NCBI GenBank assembly: GCA_905221605.1
Contig: CAJNDS010002335.1
Span: 408,887-472,886, forward strand
Direction: 5' to 3'
Length of the DNA stretch: 64,000 nucleotides
DNA from: Symbiodinium natans
Taxonomy: Eukaryota > Sar > Dinophyceae > Suessiales > Symbiodiniaceae
Positions 10,095 through 18,886 of the stretch are shown here, piece after piece. Each line of letters opens with the position of its first letter. The first letter of the stretch is position 1. The notes beneath the pieces are model-generated. The model ran no database searches. It worked only from the letters and a program-made list of their open reading frames with translations, and was not told the origin of the DNA. The translations under genes were made by a program, and so were the position numbers.

Positions 10095-10560
10095 GCTTGG
10101 CCAGGCCCTGGTGCTGGCGAGTTGGGTTTCAAAGGTTTGCGGGTTCGATGGCTCTACGGACTCCACAGGCCTATAGGGTCTCAGGCGACCCCACCACATG
10201 CTCTCCACCCGGACCCCAACAGGAGCGTGATTAGGAAAAGAGCGTGCCAGGCGGCTGTACGTACAGTCTCACAACCCCGGCCTGCTGAGAATTCTATATA
10301 CTGCTGCACTACATTTCACTGCCGCATTCTTGAGGTGCGCATAGACGCATTTTAAGAGTCCTGTGGTCGTCCACAAATCTCTCCATCACGTCGACCAATG
10401 TGCCCAAAATCTCGCATTCGCCTCTGCCACAAGACAAAAAAATCTATCGCCCCCAAAAAGACTGGAATGGGCCCAACCTGCACCTATTATATTCCCAACC
10501 ATATGGACGCAGCTCACAACCCTACCCGACAAACCCGCAACAAAGTCTTCGTGCAATCAG

Positions 10561-10647
10561 GTCCACGCCTCGGCAACGGAGCGCGCTGCGAGCTTTGTCG
10601 CTGCCCTCCGCAGCGACGAGCTGCGCCCGGACGACGCTGCCCGGACT
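10561..10647 (+). CDS. PPR-protein exon (ATERAASFVAALRS..RPDD)
   Basis: After acceptor CAATCAG the frame reads VHAS and then ATERAASFVAALRSDELRPD. This fits PPR helix B followed by the PD of the next unit. A GT (GTGTGT) at 10648 ends it in phase 0. It is the last PPR exon I can chain confidently to its upstream neighbours. Confidence 0.65.
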
Positions 10648-11099
10648 GTGTGTTGGTCGATGGGAGCTTGTGCCACTGCGCGTTGTAGAGACTTAGGCTG
10701 TGCAGTGTTAGAGCTGGGGCGCATAGGATGAAGAAGGAAGACTCTTCAGCATAATATCGCCTCTTTGGAGTCTTCTTTTGTTTGCAGCTGAGACGTATAG
10801 CTATCTGTTTTTCGCCGGGGGGAAGGGAACACAAGGACAAACGAAGCACCCACCAGACGGGAGCCTCAAGCGCTGGCCCCCAAATGCAGATTCCTCACGG
10901 CCTCACACATGTCTAAGAACTCCTGTGTGACACCCCACATAAAATTTGCTACAGGCTCAGCAGGATGCATTTCGTAACCCCCCACAGAAGGGACCCTCCG
11001 CATCGCAGCTTGGTGCTTGTCACACTGAGAGCTGTGCCCTAGACATTTCAAAATCCTTTCTCGAGTCTTGGTCCCGCAAATGCCTTGAGCTCGGTATAG

Positions 11100-11180
11100 C
11101 TCCTACAACTTGATTCATGGGCCTGGCCAGCCCAGGCGACCTTCACAACACTGCTTCAGGCCGCCGGTTGCAAGACATGC
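11100..11180 (+). CDS. Weak PPR-like fragments
   Basis: SYNLIH (11101-11118) follows a TATAG acceptor, and GDLHNTASGRRLQDM follows a second AG at 11135 in another frame. Each resembles half a PPR unit, but a splice or frameshift would be needed to join them. Possibly a decayed repeat. Confidence 0.25.
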
Positions 11181-11872
11181 CCCTCCCCCGACCCCGCCCC
11201 GCCCCAGATGGGGTTAGGGCTTGTGGTTTGCGTTCATCGGGCTTAGGGTTCAAAGAGGGTTGAGATTCAGGGCTTGTAGGGTTTAGGAACAGCTCAGATG
11301 CCCAAAGAAGCTGGAGTTCTGTTTTCGCACAGCATGAAATCGGTCGATGTTGTCGGTGCTCCTTAACTGCAAAGCCCGAGTATGCGACAGCTGCATGCTT
11401 GTGTGTTTTTGTTGTGTGACGACGAGCCCAAATTCCCTTTGAGGCTCCCTTTCTTCTTGTGTGCTTGCACCCTCAGCCGCATCCACTAGACACCCTCGAC
11501 TCCAAACCTCTCAAGGCTTTGTTTTGAAAATTCTGGTTGGTCGTCTCAGCATACGATGTGCCATGTGGGGATGGGTCGTGAAAGCCCGGTTGCTCTCAGC
11601 TCTAACTCGTCGAGGCTGCCAAAAATGATGCAGACGCTTGGCGGAGGGGACTTGGGTAGCTTCAGGATTGAGGGGTTCAAAGGAGCACCCCATGCCAGAT
11701 AGCACCCCGACAGCAAAAAAGTGCGTTCGGGATTGCAAAGAGATCCGGGTTTCCAGCTCCGGTGTGTTTGGCGTGGCATGTGGGGTTTCGAAGTTTTAGA
11801 TTTCTTGACCCCCAAAAAACCCCAAGCTCCGAAACCCCAATGCCAATAATTCTCCGCTTCCCGGAAGCCTCC

Positions 11873-11933
11873 CACCCTAAACCCTAAACCCTAAACCAAA
11901 CCCTAAGCCCTAAACCCTAAACCCTAAACCTCT
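11873..11933. repeat. Telomere-like CCCTAAA tract (eight to nine units)
   Basis: One of the longer interstitial telomere-like runs in the window, with CCCTAAA and variants CCAAA and CCCTAAG. Confidence 0.8.
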
Positions 11934-11999
11934 GCCCCCACTGCCCGGCCCCTCCTGCGCAGCCTAAGGAGAGAGCTGAGGCCTGGTTTGTATCTTGGC

Positions 12000-12108
12000 T
12001 GAGCCTACTGTTTCATAGTAGGGAATGAGGGAATGAGGTGCCCTGTACGATCCCTTACAGGGTACAGATAGGGGGAGAAAAGGTGCCCAGTTCCCTACTA
12101 AGAACCAA
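12000..12108. mobile_element. Possible second hairpin element
   Basis: AGTAGGGAA (about 12,018) pairs with TTCCCTACT (about 12,090), and GTGCCCTGTA pairs with TACAGGGTAC near the centre. The result is an imperfect ~100-bp hairpin, similar in size to the MITE-like family but different in sequence. No second copy was found in the window. Confidence 0.35.
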
Positions 12109-12369
12109 GGGGGTGAGATGTAATCGTTATGGCGGGTTTTCGTGTTTGTGGCAGGGCTTTTTGCCGTTTTTCGGCTATTGGGGTCCCTGCACAACAGCGA
12201 GGGGAAGCCCCTAACATTTTGTCCATGTGGGGAGCCGTGCAGCACGCGAGCCTCCCTGCGACATAGATCGGCAGAGAGGATTTTAGCAATAATCGGGTAC
12301 TATAGGTATGCAAGGGTATGCCTCCCCAGAAGATGAATGTTAGGTATGTCTGCATGTATGTAATCCAAC

Positions 12370-12425
12370 TAGCTAACTAGTTATGTATGTATGTCTGTAT
12401 GTATGTGTGTATGTATGCATGCGTA
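12370..12425. repeat. GTATGTAT/GTCTGTAT microsatellite
   Basis: A short degenerate (TATG)n-like tract of about 55 bp. Confidence 0.7.
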
Positions 12426-12575
12426 TAGTTCTATTTCTGTTTGCTTCTGTATCTGCGCACATGATTTGCGCTTGTCTGTCTGTTGCATCCTGTGGCTGTT
12501 CACGGGGTTACCAAGACTCTTGTGTAGTCTTTCAAGGAGTGGCTTCTGGCCGCTGGGGGAGCCCCCGGCCCCGGG

Positions 12576-12655
12576 GCCTTCGCAGCCTGGTCAGCAAATG
12601 CAGCGTCCGTCGGGGACGTGGCACGGGCCGAGGCTAGCCGGACGAGGCGCCCCGG
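12576..12655 (+). CDS. Possible PPR-like exon (weak)
   Basis: One frame reads AFAAWSANAASVGDVARAEA, like a PPR helix pair (AxAxxxxxGDVxRAEA). The region is very GC-rich and other frames on both strands are open, so composition could cause this by chance. Confidence 0.3.
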
Positions 12656-13525
12656 GCTCAGGGTTTCTGCCGGACTAGTCCCCCCCTGTTGCAAAATGGT
12701 TTCATGTGGTGTTTCATGGTTCAAGGGACCTGGTTGTTTTTTCATTAAGTCAGGGCGTGGTCTTACGCTCTTAGGTTAAGGGTCGATGTCCTGATTCCTG
12801 ATGCTGGTCTTGTCGAGCCGAGTTCGGTCTTGTGTTGTCTCGTGCCCTGTGACAGGTTGTCAGGCAGCGAGTCAACAGTGCGTTTGACGTTCTGTACTTC
12901 TGAGAACAGGTTTCTGTTCGGAGTTTGCAGGGTTGAGTCAAGCGCTGATCCGTCGTCACTGTTCCGGTAGTGCTGGGTGGCTTCTGTGCTTGGTGCGGAT
13001 TTGTCGGTGTGCCTGGCGCCTTCTCTAATCTCTGCCGTAGGCTCAAAGGAAATGCCACAGGAGCCTCAGATGAAAGCTTCTCTTTCAAGACCGACCCCCA
13101 CAACGCCACTCCCTGTGCAACGACACGCTTGCCGCTTCAACTTGCCAAACCTCTGTTTTGGAATCCAAAATCTAGCCCCCTCCCCGCAACAAAACGAATA
13201 CCGAACTAAATCCACAAACTCCGCGCTGGTTGGCCCATGGGCACTTCATTGGCGCGCCCGAACGTGCAAACTTCCCTTGAGTCCCTGGAGCTCTCGCCGG
13301 AGCTCCGAGGTGCCATATTGGGGGTTTTGGGGGGGGGGGGGGGGGGGGTCTCTTTAGAGGAATCATATTCTGTTTGGGGCATAAAAGGGGCACCCCTTAT
13401 TTTTTGGAAATGCCCATGCCTGGGGGGGGGGTTGCGGTTTTAGGGTTTATCTGAAGGGTTTGTAGGTCTCCCGGCCCCTTGCAAAGGCTGAGGTCTCTTT
13501 TGGGGGGGATTGGTCGGGCTTATAG

Positions 13526-13617
13526 GGGATGTTCCCCCTTATTCTATAAGAGTCCTTAAGAAGCCTTAATAGAGATCTAATCCCACCTGAAGGACTTAGT
13601 AGAAGGGGGAACATCTC
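13526..13617. mobile_element. MITE-like inverted-repeat element, copy 2
   Basis: Left end GGGATGTTCCCCCTTATTCT, right end reading GTAGAAGGGGGAACATCTC. The interior AGTCCTTAAG pairs with TGAAGGACTT. About 92 bp, diverged in the middle (CCTTAATAGAGATCTAATCC). Confidence 0.75.
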
Positions 13618-13682
13618 AATTTTTAGGCCTTGAGGGTCGAAGGGTTTGAGTTTGGAATCTATCCCGCCGTTCCTGGACAAAG

Positions 13683-13789
13683 CTTGGGATGTTCCCCCTT
13701 GTACGAATAGCCCTTAATGTGGAATTATAGTACGTACCCCCCCTATGAGAGTCCCTGTGAAGGACGGTAGTATAAGGGGGCACATCCCA
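13683..13789. mobile_element. MITE-like inverted-repeat element, copy 3
   Basis: Left end CTTGGGATGTTCCCCCTTGT, right end GTATAAGGGGGCACATCCCA. It lies only about 65 bp from copy 2, in the same orientation. About 107 bp with a palindromic middle. Confidence 0.75.
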
Positions 13790-14409
13790 CACAGGTTAGC
13801 AAGTTGCAGTCGAAGGACACATGGCTTGACCTTAAGCCCCCCAAGCTCCCCTGTCTTTTCAGTGTAAGCCATCGCCAAAGAGCCCCACATGAATCCTTCA
13901 AAACTTCGGGAGTCATCCGAGGGTCATCCGAGACCCTAAAGAAAGCTTCCCCCATTAAGAAGAAGTGGAAGATCCTCAGCCCGAAATCCTCAGCGCATCT
14001 CGAAGGCCACTCCCCCCACGAGCTGCTGGCCGTCGCGAGGGCACTGAAGCCAGAGCCGGGGAACCGCACAAGGCCATACGAGCCCTTCGTGGTGTGATGG
14101 CTTTCAACGGCTTAGGGATGTTTCGAGGGCTTATGAAGAGTTGAGGCTTTGGGGTCTCGGGGAGGTAGGGGGGGGGGGGCAAGGGGGGCATCAAGCCTCG
14201 GATAGCCTCGGCCTAAGTCCGCCCCCAGAATTGAGAGTCCTGTCCTGGGAGGTTTTGGCAGCTGTGTCTTGGTGTTGCGTCTCGACTGCACTGATGTGAT
14301 TTGTATGTTGGGGTTTCCAGGGAGAGTAAGGGATTCTGCGAATCCATTGAAATTTGGGGCCCTGGGAAGCCCTATGCTCTTGCTGGGCTCTTGCTGGGCT
14401 CTTGCCCAG

Positions 14410-14538
14410 GAGCCGTTGAAGGAGGAGGAGCCCTGCGATGTGCTTGCCTGGCTGCTCCAACTTCCCAGCCCGGATGCGGACAACTCGGACGAGTGCATCC
14501 GTCTGGACGACGGGTCGGGACAAGAAAGGGAGAGGAAC
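14410..14538 (+). CDS. Acidic exon upstream of the TBC domain
   Basis: After acceptor TTGCCCAG the frame reads EPLKEEEPCDVLAWLLQL, then an Asp/Ser-rich stretch (PDADNSDECIRLDDGSG). It is likely the N-terminal part of the TBC protein because it lies about 120 bp upstream of the first TBC exon on the same strand. The 3' end is unclear and the family is unrecognised on its own. Confidence 0.45.
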
Positions 14539-14655
14539 AATTTGATGTTCTGGTGCACGTGGATCGTGTAGGACGGCTCAGTCATGACGCGCTTCTGCAT
14601 GTTCACAGTCCACAACAGGGAGTTGCTCATGGATGCAGCCAGTGTTTCTAAGCAG

Positions 14656-14719
14656 CTTCAACTCTATCGCGACCCAATAGAAGCTGATGCTTCCCGCATC
14701 TTCCCACCACCTCACACAA
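14656..14719 (+). CDS. TBC/RabGAP exon 1 (IEADASRIFP)
   Basis: The frame reads QLYRDPIEADASRIFP after a CTAAGCAG acceptor. This corresponds to the TBC-domain segment IxxDxxRTFP, which in canonical TBC proteins supplies the catalytic arginine (IxxDxxR). That arginine is present here. TBC proteins accelerate GTP hydrolysis by Rab GTPases in membrane traffic. A GT donor (GTCGGG) leaves one base, completed by AG at the start of the next exon. Confidence 0.75.
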
Positions 14720-14766
14720 GTCGGGTCCGGCGCTGGAGCAGGATGTTCCGCGAACCCCCGTCCCAG

Positions 14767-14847
14767 AGCACATGCAGAGCTCGGACGACTTCCAGCACAA
14801 TTTGCATGCGGTGCTCCTGGCCTACGCTCGCCGGAATCCTGCGATAG
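14767..14847 (+). CDS. TBC/RabGAP exon 2
   Basis: After acceptor CCGTCCCAG the frame reads HMQSSDDFQ and then NLHAVLLAYARRNPAIG, matching the TBC helix LxxVLxAYxxxNPxxG almost exactly. The exon ends with one base of a glycine codon, followed by GCCAGG. The intron must therefore begin with GC, because only that join restores the G-Y of the TBC motif. Confidence 0.85.
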   Translation, partial: STCRARTTSSTICMRCSWPTLAGILR

Positions 14848-14982
14848 GCCAGGCATTGCCAGGGAATGGTCTAAGTGGCTCGGGAACGAAAATCGTTTTG
14901 AGAGAATGCCATCTTGGTTTTCTGCTGCAGGATTCTGGGCAGTTTTGAAGCCTTAGCACAGTGGTTTGTGTAGCTTTGGCAG

Positions 14983-15071
14983 GCTACAAGTCCGGCATGA
15001 GCTTCATTGCGGGCGCACTGCTTGGCGAGATGGACAGGGAAGATGCCTTCTGGTGCTTTTGCGCTATTATC
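14983..15071 (+). CDS. TBC/RabGAP exon 3 (catalytic-site motif)
   Basis: After acceptor TTTGGCAG the frame reads GYKSGMSFIAGALL, then GEMDREDAFWCFCAII. This is the TBC core motif, normally YCQGM or YVQGM, whose glutamine is the second catalytic finger. Here the position reads YKSGM, so the glutamine is replaced by serine. GAP activity may therefore be altered. The exon ends in phase 0 before GCCACT, a second GC-type donor. Confidence 0.85.
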
Positions 15072-15152
15072 GCCACTCGGGCTGCACACAGCGACCTTTG
15101 GTTGCCGCAAAAAGTCCCACAACAACTCGAAGCCACCTGTCCCCTCCTGCAG

Positions 15153-15209
15153 GAGAGGATGTTACCTCCGGGCATATTCGAGGACGGCAGCCGCGCTCGA
15201 TTTGAAGAG
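15153..15209 (+). CDS. TBC/RabGAP exon 4
   Basis: A 57-bp, 19-codon exon after CTCCTGCAG reads ERMLPPGIFEDG and then SRARFEE. It continues the TBC domain in phase (..FCAII-ERMLPPG). A GT donor (GTCGGT) follows. Confidence 0.8.
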
Positions 15210-15442
15210 GTCGGTTCGTCAGTTAAATCTCCGGCTCTGGTGCACAAGTCATTCTGGCTTCTGCCAGTGGGGGACGTGGTGGTGGTGGCGGTGGTCGTGG
15301 TGGTGGGTTGAAGGTACCGGTGACCTTGGGACAATGGTATGCAAGTTGCCGACCCGCGTCCATGTCCACAAAATTTCTATAGACCCAACTGTACCTTGAC
15401 TAGGCTTGTGGTCGTCAGACATTGCGTGAGACATTGCGTCAG

Positions 15443-15527
15443 GCCACTGTCTTTCCCGAGCTGCTTCGCAAGACCCGTCCGAAGCTACATGCACACCTCG
15501 AGCGCGAGAGCCTTGGACACTTAGTTG
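15443..15527 (+). CDS. TBC/RabGAP exon 5
   Basis: After acceptor TGCGTCAG the frame reads ATVFPELLRKTRPKLHAHL, then ERESLGHLV, matching the TBC segment LLxxxLPxLxxHL. A GT donor (GTGGTG) at 15528 leaves one base, completed by CA at the next exon. Confidence 0.8.
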
Positions 15528-15674
15528 GTGGTGCTTCGCTGATTCTGTTCACACGCGCCCATCTGATGAAGGTGTGGGGCTGTGGGGCTCATGGGTTCAG
15601 GGGAACAGGGATTTTGAGGCATGCGCTTCGGGTGCGAACCCCAGAACCTCTCCATCAGATCCCCGACGCCTAAG

Positions 15675-15711
15675 CACCCTACATGTCACAGCTTTTCCTC
15701 GAGTTCGTGGG
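15675..15711 (+). CDS. TBC/RabGAP micro-exon 6
   Basis: A 37-bp exon between acceptor GCCTAAG and a strong donor GTAAGC encodes PYMSQLFLEFVG, matching the TBC motif Y.sqWFLxLF. The usual tryptophan is leucine here. Confidence 0.7.
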
Positions 15712-16096
15712 GTAAGCCTTTCGAAGACTTCGCGCTCGTGCTTAAGGGGTTTTTAGGCACTCACTCCCTTGATGCCTCGGATGTTGGATCCATGTCCAGC
15801 TGCATAGCTTAATTCCTTCAACTTGCGAAGCCAGAACTCCCATAAACCGTATAACCCTATCAACCCTACAAAGACTCTAAGCACTATAAATTCTGAAAGC
15901 CCTCTAATGAACCGCTATGAACCCCTTAAACCCCCACAAACTCCACAAGGCAAACAGGCTCACGCTCGCTTTGATGCGGGATTGGAGGATCCCCCCCCCC
16001 TCTCAAAGCTGGGGAGAGATTTACACTTCATTCGGTTCCTGGTCCTTCTTGCAGCTTTTTTGGCCGCCTCCGGCTTCGTCCGAATTCCTTCGCTCG

Positions 16097-16140
16097 CCTT
16101 GCTCCTTCGCTCGCCTCCCGCCTTGGTGCTTCAACGTCTG
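16097..16140 (+). CDS. TBC/RabGAP exon 7 (LPPWCFNVW)
   Basis: The frame reads LPPWCFNVW, matching the TBC motif LPxxxxxRVWD. It is followed by GCAAGT, an ideal 5' splice site apart from GC in place of GT, cutting inside the tryptophan codon. The 5' boundary is not resolved: no AG lies close upstream. The exon that should carry the following aspartate and the EG motif was not found. Confidence 0.6.
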
Positions 16141-17446
16141 GCAAGTGCAAGGTCAATGCTTATCGGTCGAAGAATCCTGAAGCGGGATGGACTGGGGGCA
16201 AAGGCAAGTGTAGGTGCGCAACGTGCTCCCCAGCAACTGGTCCATCTTAGTCGTCACAGGCTTCCGGTACCTCTGCAGCATCGCCGCCCCAGACCCCATG
16301 CAAGGACCAACAGCCCGGGGCACGCAGCTCCAGGTGAGGCTGCCTTGGGTCTGCTAGCATGGAGCTCTCCGCTTGAGATTAGGCAAACAGTTTGCAGGAA
16401 AATGCAGCTGCCGTCACGCGGCTGCCTCAGACGGCCCGCAAAAGTTTTACGCGGTGTTCGCCAAGCTTGAGAAGCACAAGCCCCTTGAAGCCCCTGAAGG
16501 CCCTCCAAAAATGAGTTTATGAAGAAAGAGCCTCATAGTTCTCGAAGGGTGCTTGAACCCCTTCTCAAGCTCCCTGGAGCCCTCCCTCCTTCAATGACGT
16601 GAACTAATTCAAGCAGCTTGTCAAGGACAGCCTCGTAATCCGTCAGGCTCCGGGCCATGGCATCTCGAGAACGAGACGCACTGCGAGCAATCCTAACAAC
16701 AAGAGTATCGCATTTTGTGGGTCATTGCATCCTGGCTCAGGATGGCGTATTGGCATGGCTTTCTGCACTCCTGGATCTACACCCTCTTCACATACCTCAA
16801 AGCAGGGCGAGTTCGTGGTAGAGTTCGATAGAAGTTTGTTCTTATGAAAGAAAAGGGGTTCTGGAGTTGAGCATTCTCCTAAAGATTGGAGGCCCTCAGT
16901 TGAACGGGACTCCAGCAGACGAGAGGAGGATCTGGGTTTGTGGATTGACGAACTTGAAACACTTCCACACCCACCTTGCAGAACTTGAGAAAGCTGGAAG
17001 CCAATTACATTCGAACCGCCCATGCTGATCCACTGTTGGCGTTGGGAGTCAGCCACGTATCAGAAGAACCTGTATGCTCCAGGTGCCCTACGTGGTGCAG
17101 TTGCGTTGCTTCCTTCGCAATTATGGGGGAAGCTGTCACCACCAATCCTGAACTCTAAATGCCCGAAGCAAATAAAACAAAAGTGTATACGTACCAAGTT
17201 AAAATGCTTTGGCCGGGCTAAGCCTTGAACCTCTCGAAGGCTCAGGCAAAAGGATGGTTTGGGAGGGTTTAGGTGAATGCTTCGTCTGCAAGGGTTGCGG
17301 GCCTGCGACGGCGATTGGTGCACGTTAAATCGACTCCGCTCCGTTGCACCCTTGTTCCGCGCTTCCGTTCTAGGCGCAGGACATCCTAGCGGACTAGCGC
17401 AAGCAATTTGTCTTTAACCCGGGTTTGGGTACTGAGTTTCGGTCAG
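16141..17446. other. Intronic DNA of the TBC gene
   Basis: No exon is called with confidence. Two candidates are a frame at 16,737-16,820 after GGCTCAG (MAYWHGFLHSW..) and AAAVTRLPQTARKSF near 16,404-16,450. Neither fits the TBC gap clearly. Confidence 0.35.
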
Positions 17447-17553
17447 CGCTGGGCGAGTGCTTACTTAGCGGATGCAGCTGTGCAGGAGAGAGACGTTGTC
17501 AAGTGCTTCGTGGGTGTCAAAGAAGACCTGGACTTAAACTTTAAAGCAGCCGA
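17447..17553 (+). CDS. Unrecognised exon inside the TBC gene region
   Basis: Between acceptor TCGGTCAG and a GT donor (GTTTGT) the frame reads RWASAYLADAAVQERDV, then VKCFVGVKEDLDLNFKAAE. The composition (acidic, hydrophobic, few rare residues) and splice signals suggest a real exon. It matches no TBC segment I know, so it could be an insert or belong to another gene. Confidence 0.4.
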
Positions 17554-17856
17554 GGTTTGTGGGATGGTTTGTTCCTGCGTGGTTTCGACGGCCTGCATCA
17601 GGCAGGGTCCTGCGCCTCTAGAGGCTTTTTGGTTGGGGGGGGGGGAGCCGGGGGGGTTGCTAAGAAGCTGTCGCGTCTGGAAGCTAGGGTAGGGTTCAGG
17701 TGCTGAGTTTCGGCTTATCGGGCTTCCCAGGTCAGTTGTTTCCAGCAAGCCCCTTAGACCCCCCAGAGACCCCAGCCCGAAACCCTCAGCCCCCCTAGAC
17801 CACAAGAGGAAGAACTGCACCCACAAAGCACAAAATCTTGAAGTACTCTGTGTGAG

Positions 17857-17908
17857 GTGGGCCTGGCCATCTTCCAGCAGCTTGAGCCCATCCTTCTCGC
17901 CTGCCGAG
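17857..17908 (+). CDS. TBC/RabGAP C-terminal exon
   Basis: After TGTGAG the frame reads VGLAIFQQLEPILLACR, matching the last TBC helix (xALAxLxxxxxxLL). A GT donor (GTCTCG) follows. It closes the TBC domain, about 1.7 kb downstream of exon 7. Confidence 0.65.
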
Positions 17909-18288
17909 GTCTCGAGGAGGCTTTGGGTTTTTTTTTCAGCCTTCTACTGTAGGGATTCTATAAACCCACGAATCTTTTTAACCATAATAGCCGTGATTTC
18001 CCCCATAACAGAACTGATCCCTAAAGCGCATCCGCACTTTGCAGTGTGCATAGGCATCACACGTGGGCCGCGATCACTTGCCCATAGATTGGACCAAAGG
18101 CGCCCTCGGCTGCATTATCCGCTGGAGGCTAGGGAAAAGGTTTGCAAGGTTTTATGTAGGGGTCGGAATAGCTACTACTAGTATTCCCTTATGCAGGGCT
18201 GCTTGGGTTTGCCACAGGCTCTCAAACAACTAATACAGTCTCTTTCGCCGAAGCTTGAGCGCCCGCGCGCATGGATTCGGTTGCCGAG

Positions 18289-18370
18289 TCGATTTCCTCG
18301 ACTTGCGCACGGGTGTGGACAACAAGTTTATCGAGGAGTGCCGGCGATCAGGCGAGCTTCTGTGCCAGGG
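18289..18370 (+). CDS. Exon downstream of the TBC domain
   Basis: The frame reads DFLDLRTGVDNKFIEECRR and then SGELLCQ. It has high coding quality and lies on the same strand 380 bp after the TBC end, so it is probably the C-terminal region of the same protein. No domain is recognised. Overlapping frames in the same GC-rich DNA are Ser/Arg-rich and less convincing. Confidence 0.5.
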
Positions 18371-18421
18371 GTGGCGGGGGCGGGGAGGACTCTGCTGAAA
18401 TGAGCCTTTCTGCCCTCCCAG

Positions 18422-18512
18422 CTAGAAGCTGATGTCCAGGATTGCTCGAACAGCAACAGCGAGCTCCCATACGTCGCTACGTCCTGGAGTGGAGCATCCA
18501 CTCCCATCATCG
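18422..18512 (+). CDS. Exon downstream of the TBC domain
   Basis: After acceptor CCTCCCAG the frame reads LEADVQDCSNSNSELPYVA, then TSWSGASTPIIG, before a GT (GTTTCT). Ser/Asn-rich and probably disordered. Phase with the preceding exon is not settled. Confidence 0.45.
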
Positions 18513-18694
18513 GTTTCTCGGCTTGAGCTTAGACCAGCAATCCCCAGTCCGTATGAGGATGCAAGTGAATCGGAGGATAGGACTTCAACAAGACTCCGCC
18601 GTGCTTCTTGTTGGCTGAGGTTCCGACCGAAGCGCAAGCGGTCCGTGCTGGCGGTGCTCATGCTTCAGCGAAGGTGTGGCTCTTTGTTTAACAG

Positions 18695-18886
18695 GCTCTC
18701 CAAAGCGCTGTGGCTGAACAAGATCCTGCCGCTGACGTAGCCTTCACCTTCCCGGTGTACAGAGGCAAACTTCTTGTTGTTTCCCCATTCCCCCTTGCCT
18801 TCAACCCGCTCATTGCATGTGCCGCCGATGCATGGACAGATGTACAGCCGCAGTGGCGCGTGTGGGAGAAAAAGACCGTGCGTTGA
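18695..18886 (+). CDS. Probable terminal exon of the TBC gene
   Basis: After acceptor TTTAACAG an open frame of 63 codons runs to a TGA at 18,884-18,886. It reads ALQSAVAEQDPAADVAF, ..FPVYRGKLLVVSPFPLAF.. and ends ..WRVWEKKTVR. The even composition and clean stop suggest the 3' end of a gene. It has no internal start codon, so a start-to-stop scan would miss it. Confidence 0.5.
   Translation, partial: ALQSAVAEQDPAADVAFTFPVYRGKLLVVSPFPLAFNPLIACAADAWTDVQPQWRVWEKKTVR

Larger units (their letters stand above)
10650..12570. other. Mostly non-coding stretch
   Basis: Apart from the weak PPR-like piece near 11.1 kb, I see no exon. The stretch holds a long telomere-like tract (11.87-11.93 kb), a hairpin-like unit (12.0-12.1 kb) and a GTATGTAT tract (about 12,370-12,425). 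Confidence 0.45.
12670..14405. other. Spacer between the PPR region and the TBC gene
   Basis: Apart from the two MITE-like copies there is poly-G near 13,331-13,348 and no exon with a recognisable motif. The frame at 13,804-14,097 reads HSPHELLAVARALKPEPGN and could be an exon, but has no family match or clear splice sites. Confidence 0.4.
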
